Assembly (NCBI GenBank): GCA_020912385.1
Contig: CP087219.1
Location: 186,001 to 250,000, forward strand
From: Neofusicoccum parvum
Lineage: Eukaryota; Ascomycota; Dothideomycetes; Botryosphaeriales; Botryosphaeriaceae
Direction: 5' to 3'
DNA length: 64,000 nucleotides
The notes beneath the pieces were generated by a model. It was not told the DNA's origin. It did not search any database and saw nothing but the letters and a program-made list of their open reading frames with translations. Within the stretch, counting starts at the first letter, position 1; every line of letters begins with the position of its first letter. The translations under genes were made by a program, and so were the position numbers. Of the stretch, positions 56,494 through 64,000 are shown in pieces.

Positions 56494-57228
56494 CTAGCTA
56501 TTAGCTTTCGGGTAGATATGTGATTTGAGCCGTTTCAATACGGCGCTAGATGGTTTGTGGAGGAAAACAGGTGATGGAAGAGGAAAGAAGGAACGCACAA
56601 GGCTGATCTGACGGAGAACCACATGTTTCTATATTTAGCTGGAGCTGACATGGCTGTTTCCCCACTCCGCTTGTAGAATATCTCAATCTATTGGCCCTTA
56701 TTTTCTCCTTACGAAAGCAGAAAGCAACATAGATTTAACATTCAACATAATAGAAGATAATCTGTAGCTATTTATTTTAAGTCTAAAAGACCCCGGTCTC
56801 TGCGTTATTGTGACAAAGATTTCTCAGATTCAATTAGACCCACAAGTTCGACCCTGAGAGCCAATTGAATCATGGGAGACGATCGGCCCCATGCAGGTTG
56901 ATTCTATAGCCCGCCTGTTCTTAAAGCATGAATAAAATGGCCACATCATAAGACATGGCCCGACCCCCGCCAAGTCGCTTTTGTTCTCCGAGCCCTGTTT
57001 CGTGGACTCTCTCCGGAGATCCACACAGGGATCGATTCGTAACTGCTACCCCGACCCGCAGAAAGTGCGGAGCTGCCACCTAAGCGACTGCGGCACAGCA
57101 CAAAAGTGGATGGTACAAGACTCGCGCTTACCCAGACCCCCTCGTCCTGCTCTCGACCTCCTCTCCCTTTTGCTTTTTCCCCCGTACCCAGTGCTTGGGT
57201 CTGAGGACGGCTTCCGAAAGACGCAGCC
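56494..57228. promoter_or_regulatory. divergent promoter region, HET gene / methyltransferase gene
   Basis: 735 bp, AT-rich in the middle (56680-56960) and C/T-rich just before the methyltransferase start. Holds both promoters; no other gene seen. Confidence 0.5.
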
Positions 57229-58716
57229 ATGTGTCCGCCTACGGAGAACCCTGCGCCACAGCACATTGAAGCAGAAGACGTATGTTTACACCTACTGAGC
57301 GAGAATAGATTGTGAGAGAAGAATCGGTATTGAGAAGTGCCTCATTGGAACAGGACACCGGGTCGGAATCTGGCTACGAAAGTGACCTGTGCGTTGTCTC
57401 CACCTTTTCCCCTCCCCTGTCACCATGAGACTGGAACAACCAATTGATCTAACGCTATTTCAAGGCCGAGCACCGCGTCTCTGACATCATCCATCACGGA
57501 CTACGAATATGAGAATGGTCGCCGATATCACAGCTTCAAGAGAGGAAGTGTGTCTACCCAGATCTCCGTTTAAGCTTTTGGCCTATTTACTAATGATGAA
57601 TCTTCAGCATACTTCGCGCCCAATGACGAGGTTGCAGACCACATTGGAATCATGAACGATTCTGAACTTTTACTGAAGGAATCCGTAGGACGAAAATGAC
57701 CGTTTAGATCTTGTCCACCACATGATGACACTCCGCATCGGCGGGAAACTACACCTGGCCCCACTATTGCCCACCATTCAGGACGTTCTGGATTTAGGAA
57801 CAGGTATGGAAGGGAATATATACAGTCTTTATAAGACGATGTGTAACAAACCCCATTTCAGGAACCGGCATTTGGGCAATCCAAATGGGTGATGAATACG
57901 AATCGGCACAGGTAATGGAATAAGCACGAGCACCGTACCAACGCGCAAGAACTGAAAAGCTGCTTTCCAGATTCTAGGCAACGACCTCAGCCCGACGCAA
58001 CCAAGCTTCATCCCGCCCAACGTCCGCTTCGAAGTCGACGACATCGAGGAAGAGTGGACATACTCGAAGAAATTCGACTTCATCCACGCCCGCTATCTGA
58101 TGGGTGCCATCAAGGACTGGCCGAAGATGATCGAGAAGTGTTTCAAGTACCTGAAGCCCGGTGGCTGGATTGAGCTCCAGGACTTCAACATGCAGGTCTA
58201 CTCCATGGACGGCTCGCTCAAGAAGGACTCGTACCTCACTCGCTATCTGGAAGAAACGCTGGCGGGCATGATCTCCCTAGGCGTCGAGCCCGAACCTGGT
58301 CCAAAGATGGCGGAGTGGGTGCGGGAGGCGGGGTTCAAGGATATCCATAATGAGCGGTTTTCCTTCCCTATTGGAAGCTGGCCAAAGGACAAGATGCTGG
58401 TAGGTTTTATGGAAGACTCTTTCTCTGCGGAAACGTAAGGCTCACACGCTATCAGAAACAAGTGGGTCTTCTCAACCTGGCGAACTTTGCGGACGGACTG
58501 GAAGGCTTCTCCATGAGACTCTTGACGGGTCTGAGAGGCTGGAAGAAAGAAGAGGTTGAAGTGCATATGGCCCATGTTAAGAAGGAGCTGAAGACTCGTT
58601 CTATACACCCACAGCACGATATGTAAGCCTCTACCCGTCTTGATGGGGTCTCTAGGCTCTTTACTAATTAGCGCAGGTTCATCGTCTACGCACAAAAGCC
58701 AGAGGATGCGGAGTAA
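57229..58716 (+). CDS. LaeA/UMTA-type SAM-dependent methyltransferase
   Basis: Nine exons (57229-57279, 57354-57388, 57465-57547, 57608-57630, 57689-57803, 57862-57911, 57971-58399, 58456-58622, 58677-58716) give 330 aa. Fungal class I methyltransferases of this type include LaeA-like regulators and small-molecule methyltransferases. After a short acidic N-terminus comes the conserved entry SLTSSITDYEYENGRRYH, then NDRLDLVHHMMTLRIGGKLHLAP, the SAM-binding motif DVLDLGTGTGIWAI and a downstream GNDLSPTQP. FDFIHARYLMG, WIELQDF and a final FIVYAQKP are family-typical. Introns are 46-76 nt. The 23-nt exon 57608-57630 is fixed by YFAPNDE leading into DENDRLD; its donor GTTGCA is weak. Substrate is unknown. 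Confidence 0.88.
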
Positions 58717-59575
58717 TGTGTTGTCTTTTGTCGGCTTTTCGTTTTGAGGCAAGGGAACAGGCTGAGCGCGTAAAAATGGCTTTTGCGAAACTCCCACGCT
58801 CCTTGTACATACGTCAATTTCGAAGGATTCCTCAGTGACAGCCATCATTTGGGGCCCAAGCCAGTATAGTCAGTGGGAATTTACTGTGCCGTTTAGTTTG
58901 TGGCGGACTAGAGTGGCGTCAATCCGTCTCTTTCAAGGCTGGCAATATTGTATGGTTCCCCCAAACTACGCCGTAATCTGACCCGGCGAATTCTCCTGGC
59001 GCTTTCGGACATTGTCCCATGTTGCAGACACAACACATCAAGAGGGCCTGCAGTATATCAGTTCAGCACTCGCTCACAAGTGGACTGGAAGTAGACTGAA
59101 GTCTTACCGACACTACAACTAAGCACAACTATCTTTCTTACGCCAGTTCAGCTGTGGCTTTACATTTTCTTGGCATTCCTGCTAGTCCCCACACGCGGTA
59201 CCGTCCTATGGATGTCCTAACGCGCTTTACCACTTTCATATTACTCACAAATTCTAGCTGGTATTGAGCTTAAGTAGAATGCACGTAAGCAGCCTACGGC
59301 TTGTACTTCAGCCACCACCCACTTGATTTGGTACACCAGCGCTTTGCAGTCCCTTTTTCTTGTTCAACGCTGAATTCACAAAACCAACCACTCAGTAGGG
59401 AGGCGTCTTAAAGCGACCAACAGACCGAATAATTTTCTGGAACCACTCACTCTTCGTTTTCCTGCAAAAGACCTTGATCCAATTATTAACAATCAACCGG
59501 AACAGCACCACCACTCAAAGCGTACTTCATACAAACCTCTGCTTTTGTCAACACTACTTCTGACCTAAGTTCAAG
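58717..59575. other. intergenic before the single-pass membrane protein
   Basis: AT-rich 3' flank and promoter, with CT-rich leader sequence near 59480-59575. No gene seen. Confidence 0.5.
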
Positions 59576-60200
59576 ATGCCTATGGGAACTACGCCATCAT
59601 GCGTCGGCAAAAACTATACAGACCACTGGTTTGAACCTGATTCAGATTCGGGAGACTTCGCGTCTCAGGAAGGCTATCGGCCAGGAGATACGATCAACAT
59701 CACATGGTTTGGGGGCACGATGCCTTCAAGCTCCTTTACATCACAGTCGTTCCGCCTTTTCCTCCAAAGCTACAAGAGTCCATACTCCGGAACCAACCTC
59801 ACCATCATGGGTAAGCCCAGTTCCTTGTCATTTTCGATATCAATACATGCTAACACGTCGACACGTAAGAACCCAAATACTTTCAGGCCATGGCAGCGCA
59901 GCAACCAGCACTGCGCCAACAAGCACAGCTGCGAGCACAGAGAGTGTCAGAGCCAGTGACACTTCCACCCCGCAGTCACCATCTTCTCCAGGAGCAACAG
60001 AGCAGCCATCGCCTGGTCTTGGAACGGGGGCTATAGTCGGAATCGTAGTCGGCTGTACAATTGTCGGGCTTCTCCTGCTGGCAGGCTTTCTCCTCTTCTT
60101 CCGACGTCGACGCCCAGAGCCGAAGATTGGAGCTGACGGCGAGTTTACTCCGGCTACGTTCGAGAAACCGGAGTTGGATAGGAGCTCGATTCAAAAGTAG
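59576..60200 (+). CDS. short single-pass membrane protein with Ser/Thr-rich ectodomain
   Basis: Exons 59576-59810 and 59887-60200 (76-nt intron) give 182 aa. The first ~78 residues contain GYRPGDTINITWFGG and N-glycosylation sites. A Ser/Thr/Pro-rich stalk follows (STAPTSTAASTES...), then one strong membrane helix (GAIVGIVVGCTIVGLLLLAGFLLFF), a basic stop-transfer RRRRPEPK and a ~30-residue tail. This is the layout of fungal wall-sensor-like or mucin-like surface proteins. A signal peptide is not visible at the chosen ATG, so either a first exon is missing or the helix acts as anchor. No closer family is recognised. Confidence 0.72.
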
Positions 60201-60503
60201 CCCTCGGAGCTCTATGATGAGCACGTGGCAGAGTGGAACGGACGAGGCAAAGCGTCGGAGCCGGTGGAGTTGATGGGATCGTAGGCTTTGGAGGCTTCAT
60301 TATGTATGTACATAAGATATAAGCTACCTCGATTCGCAAAATTCAAAAAGTCTTGACAAGAGATATTGGAGAACCATTTAATGTAGTGGCCAAGAACACA
60401 GTAGACTCGGTGCGAGCAGACTGAGCTCAAAAGCTAATTATACTCTGGCCTTAGTATGATTTGCACCTTACTTCTACCACAGCTTCAAGAACAAGAGACT
60501 TAC
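60201..60503. other. short spacer between convergent genes
   Basis: 303 bp of AT-rich 3' flanking sequence; nothing else seen. Confidence 0.5.
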
Positions 60504-60845
60504 TCAATACGATGCAAGCCACTTGCGCATCGGCCAATCACCCTTGCTGCACACTATTGCAGTCATGCCTGAAGCTAGGGCATAGAGCAGCAATCGCTCC
60601 GGCCATGGCGTAGGCGTCGGCATGCCGCGGTTGATCCAGTCTGGTAGGTAGTAGGACAGGAAGCGGAGGAGAAGAGCTGCCCTAATTGGACCGAAAAATG
60701 CGCCAGGGTTGCAAGAATCGACGCGAATTGCAAGGAGATGGCAAAACACTGATAACGCAAAGGTGAGTAAAATGATGGGCGCCCGGAATTTCGTAGGGTT
60801 TGTCGGCTGTGGAAGCCGGGGCTGGTCGGAAGAAGAAGTGTCCAT
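60504..60845 (-). CDS. small hydrophobic hypothetical protein, 113 aa
   Basis: Single open frame. The start at 60845 (MDTSSSDQPRLPQPTNPTKF) is chosen over an in-frame ATG at 60974 because the latter adds 43 residues of no clear character. Two or three hydrophobic segments are visible (PIILLTFALSVFCHLLAI; AALLLRFLSYYLP; LLLYALASGMTAIVC), ending with DWPMRKWLASY. It could be a complete small membrane protein or the remaining piece of a larger one. The family is not recognised. Confidence 0.42.
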   Translation of the reverse strand: MDTSSSDQPRLPQPTNPTKFRAPIILLTFALSVFCHLLAIRVDSCNPGAFFGPIRAALLLRFLSYYLPDWINRGMPTPTPWPERLLLYALASGMTAIVCSKGDWPMRKWLASY

Positions 60846-61583
60846 GAAGCAGAATGTAAGCCGATGGCTGTTCCTGCGATACATAAAGGTGAAGTACGGT
60901 GATGCCAGGCAGCAGCGCGAGTGGCTTGCGGGTGTCGGCGGGCCGTGCGGGCCACGCCGCAGGGCTGTGCTCATGGCACAGTCTCCACCGCAGGCTAGTT
61001 ATCTCACCTGCAGCACAGTTTCGTGCCGCAATGCCCCTGCCTAAGACATGACAAGCTGCTCAGAAAGTGCTTAGACTCGAGCCGCTGGCCGGTGGCTTGG
61101 CTTTATACGAATCATATCTCAGTTGTTGATCAGCTCCTTCGGGGTCCCCCTTACTCCGAACAAGTGCGTTCTTGTGGGCTTCTCTCGCAGGCTTTCACGC
61201 CCTCACCCTCTAGCAATACCCACTCGGTTTCTTTCTATAGAACAATTCCAGCGAAGTCCTGTTCGTAAAGATGGTGTAGGACAACAGTGGGGTACAATAC
61301 AGCTTCCTCTGATTCTCTCGCCGGATCCTTTGGAGTGTCCTCGCCGCAAACATGGTGGCAAGAGACAGCGGCAGCTGCCTGTGAGCTTTATTCTTGCAGT
61401 TCTTTGAGCAATTCTTAGGAATATATAAGGTATATCGTCAACAGCGAGACACTTCATTCCATCCAAACACTCCAGAACCAAGTGCAGAAGCACCATCATC
61501 ACTCTTCAAGCACCAAGCACGAAATATCCTCTCAAATATCTCTACTCACACCTTTTCCCAAACACGACCCTATCCCAGACACA
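60846..61583. other. intergenic, divergent promoters
   Basis: Between the small hydrophobic ORF (-) and the broken secreted-type gene (+). TATATAAG at 61422-61429 lies ~155 bp before the latter's ATG. No other gene seen. Confidence 0.5.
61422..61429 (+). promoter_or_regulatory. TATA box of the broken secreted-type gene
   Basis: TATATAAG, about 155 bp upstream of the ATG at 61584. Confidence 0.55.
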
Positions 61584-62898
61584 ATGAAGATGTCTCAGCT
61601 TATTCTCTCAACTGTTTCTGTCATCTCCTCTACGCGGGCCTTCAAGGTCCACTTCTATTCAGACACCAACTGCGCGGGTGCATTAGAGGGCGCCACCACA
61701 ATCTGCCTGGCACATGACACATGCAGCACGATGGGTGCTGGCGTTGCGGGAGGCGCCTTGATTGAGAAGGAAGCTGGTGATGGGGAGAATGATGGTAGGG
61801 ATACGGGGCAAAAGGAGACCATTCTCTGTAGCTGTGGCTTACACGTCAACAGTGGTGGCATTCTGGAGCGACAATGACTGCAACGGCAATATCGTCGCAG
61901 AATCCATGTCAGGCTGCGTTACCATCAGCAGCTTCTTCGACAACTACGCCGCCTTGAGCGTCATTAGCGGGAAGCTCAAGACGGAGACTAAGCGTGCCAT
62001 CAACCACATGTTCGACCGTGAAGACTTCGTCAAACGCGCGTACAACGGCGAGTACGAGCCAATCGGCAGCGACCACCCCGACTGGGAGAATTACACCGTC
62101 AACAACACCAGCATCTAGCACGGCAAAGAAAAAGACTACTACGCCCGCACAATCAGGTGACATGAGGAGTGGATGAGTATCTACGCGGGCATCGGCATCG
62201 CTGACTGAAACGACACCATCCACATCCGCAACCCGACCAAGTTCATCTTCAACGCCACCTAGCCCATCGACTTCACCAACAACCACCTCAGCACCTCCCG
62301 AAATGACAGCAGCAGCGGCACTGACCTGGAAGACCGCTACCTGGAGGGCATCTGCAACGCCTTCCGCAACTGCGTGGACCAAGTGACGATGCTGCCGGCG
62401 GGCACGAAGAAGAACACGCTGATCACGTACGCGGTCAACGCGTACGTGTCGGCCAACAACGGCGGCACGCGCGTGTGGAACTACGTGCGCGAGAACCCGC
62501 GGGCGATCGCGTTCCACGCGTACACGCAGGGCGCGGCCGTGGTCACTGGGGTCATCAGCGCCGCGCTGTACGACACCTGGAAGGGCAGCGGCACCGAGAG
62601 CCAGCACCAGGACCTCGAGAAGTGCTCGACCGCCGGCACCGAGGCCGGCACCCTCGCCGCCATGGTCACCCACACCACCACCACCACCGAGACCATCACC
62701 AGCATCCAGACCATCCTGCAGACCATGACGGCTACACAGTACACTGCTGCTTTCCAGATCACCCCGGGTACCTGCATGATGTGCTATGCTGGGGAGTGTG
62801 CCGCCCCGGATACTAAGAAGATGAAGGCGAGGCGCGTGGGTAGTGGGACTGTGGGCGTGGCCGCAAGGCTAAGTGGCATGCGTAAACTAAGCTGTTAG
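61584..62898 (+). pseudogene. secreted-type Cys-containing protein gene with four in-frame stops
   Basis: Exon 1 61584-61794 starts with a signal-peptide-like MKMSQLILSTVSVISSTRAF. A 58-nt intron leads to a second exon at 61853 that keeps one frame to the final TAG at 62896-62898. That frame is broken by TAG 62116, TGA 62158, TGA 62206 and TAG 62260, all within 147 bp, with no frameshift. The ~210 codons after the last break are open and GC-rich. Two short motifs of form F[Y/W]SD[T/N][N/D]C[A/N]G occur, one in each exon. An alternative is an intron 62052-62291 (GTACGA...CTCAG) that would remove all four stops in phase; the donor is weak and the removed part still reads like coding sequence. 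Family and function unknown. Confidence 0.6.
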
Positions 62899-63087
62899 AA
62901 GTCGTAACGCAACCTTGCTGGACAGAGCGATCCTGGCAACCGGCGTTTGTGTTTTTTTTTTTTTCTTGAATACGTTTGGTTCATTGTCTATCTACTGCAT
63001 TCCTTACATTGCATGGCCCGGAAAAACTAGCACTAGTAGAAGAAAACCAAATTCTCATTGAATACTGCCATCACCTGGCTCATCATT
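62899..63087. other. short convergent spacer
   Basis: 189 bp including a T-tract near 62952-62963; probably holds both 3' ends. Confidence 0.5.
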
Positions 63088-64000
63088 TTACGTGTTCGTA
63101 GATGCGAACACGGTGGAAGTGATTATGACTACAGTTGGAGTTGTAGCTGATGATCCAGAAGACAAGCCTGGGTTGTGAGCAAAGTCTCCGCTGAGGAAGA
63201 CTACCAGGACTGCAGCATACCTACTTTTAGTCAGCATGTGTGTATTTGATTGAGAGCACGTACTCACGCAGCCGTTGCAGCAAAGACTTCCTGTCTTTTT
63301 GCATTCGTAAGCAGTGCTAATGACCCGGCGAAGGCAATTGTAAAGCCGCAGAGCATTCCAATCCGAGCATTTTGGGATTCTACGAAGTAGAGCCCAAGTA
63401 CCGCACCAATCAAGAAGATCGTCGCCAAGATGGAGCTGATCACACTGACTACCCTTTCGACGGTCTGATGTCTGACGTAGTCTTCGTAACGACCAGCTAC
63501 CTTTTCCTATACTGCTGTTAGTAATGGAGTTCCACTGATGAGCAAAGTGGAAACATACCCGGAAAAGGAAAGCGAGTTTTCCCTCAAAGAGCCTTGTTAG
63601 ACGATCCGGCCTCGGAAGTTCCTTTAGTGCGCAGAGATCTTGATCATTCTCCATGCTCAAATGCTTGCTCAAGCTATCACTGATCATTGTTTCTTGTGGC
63701 TGTTTCCAGTCAGGGTCCTTCGAAAAGACTTGGCGGTTGGCTTTCAGGGCACGGCGCTCCGGCGATGTGAAGGACAAAACTTGATTGTATAAGACGAGTG
63801 CTTCTTCTGAAAGGTACTGGTCAGCGGAAGATCTAACTTAGATATCATCGCTACAGCACTCACGGTATTCTTTGACTTTTTTCCTGATCTCCATGACCAA
63901 TTCTCGTATTGCCATAGCCTTGTCATTACCTCCACGTGCCGCTTCAACCAGAGTATCCCAGTTTCGAGCACAGGCACGCATCGAGTTGTCGAGTTTGGAA
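63088..64000 (-). CDS. DUF6594-like membrane protein, 5' part beyond the window
   Basis: Exons 64000(partial)-63864, 63806-63559, 63506-63268 and 63220-63088; the gene runs off the right edge, so the N-terminus is missing. About 250 residues are visible. Features typical of the fungal DUF6594 family: a charged helical region (RELVMEIRKKVKEYQEALVLYNQVLSF cut by an intron) with SPERRALKANRQ, an amphipathic linker, then membrane helices near the C-terminus (ISSILATIFLIGAVLGLYFV; GMLCGFTIAFAGSLALLTNAKRQEVFAATAAYAAVLVVFLSG). It ends with a Ser/Thr-rich tail. All three introns are GT-AG and in phase. The family's function is unknown. Confidence 0.8.

Noticed and set aside
1..64000. A secondary-metabolite backbone cluster
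   Set aside because: NmrA, SDRs, oxidase and a LaeA-like methyltransferase hinted at one, but no PKS, NRPS, terpene synthase, DMATS or RiPP precursor is recognisable, and the methyltransferase is 13 kb from the redox genes.

Overview
The window is a piece of nuclear chromosome from a filamentous ascomycete (Pezizomycotina; a dothideomycete is my best guess, but I cannot fix the species). Genes carry many short introns (about 45-70 nt) with GTRNGT donors and YAG acceptors. Intergenic spaces are kilobase-sized. The gene content includes fungal hallmarks: a HET-domain protein, a Helo-like/STAND N-terminal domain, a DUF6594-like protein, a LaeA-type methyltransferase and NmrA. I found no rRNA, tRNA, CRISPR array or intact transposon. 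Exon-intron models were made by hand: I joined open segments at GT-AG sites so that frame and protein family agreed. Every spliced model given closes in frame.

Left third (1-22 kb), mostly housekeeping: the 3' part of phosphatidylinositol 4-kinase PIK1 (+); a divergent ribosome-biogenesis pair, NIP7 (-) and NOC3 (+), sharing a 190-bp promoter; a single-domain rhodanese (-); a small mitochondrial membrane protein (-); and a seven-exon CLC chloride channel/transporter (-). Two gaps of about 4.7 kb (1628-6290 and 9145-13846) hold nothing I can annotate with confidence.

Middle (20.5-53.8 kb), nutrition and accessory metabolism: an MFS sugar porter (-) diverges from a BNR_4 beta-propeller carbohydrate-active protein (+). 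They are followed by an SDR that has lost its catalytic residues, an APC amino-acid/choline-type permease, a secreted 546-aa protein of unknown family, a Helo-like + Ras-association protein (-), an AT-rich gene-poor tract with a (GGA)n array, NmrA-like and SDR oxidoreductases, an unrecognised 410-aa protein (-), an FAD L-amino-acid-oxidase-like protein, a GH51 arabinofuranosidase, a polytopic glycoprotein-like membrane protein and a GH105-like unsaturated-uronyl hydrolase. The BNR_4, GH51, GH105 and sugar-porter genes together suggest breakdown of arabinogalactan or gum-like plant polysaccharides, though unrelated genes lie between them.

Right end (54-64 kb), variable fungal genes: a HET-domain incompatibility protein (-) diverging from a nine-exon LaeA-like methyltransferase (+), a short single-pass membrane protein (+), a small hydrophobic ORF (-), a secreted-type gene broken by four in-frame stops (+), and a DUF6594-like membrane protein (-) that runs off the right edge.
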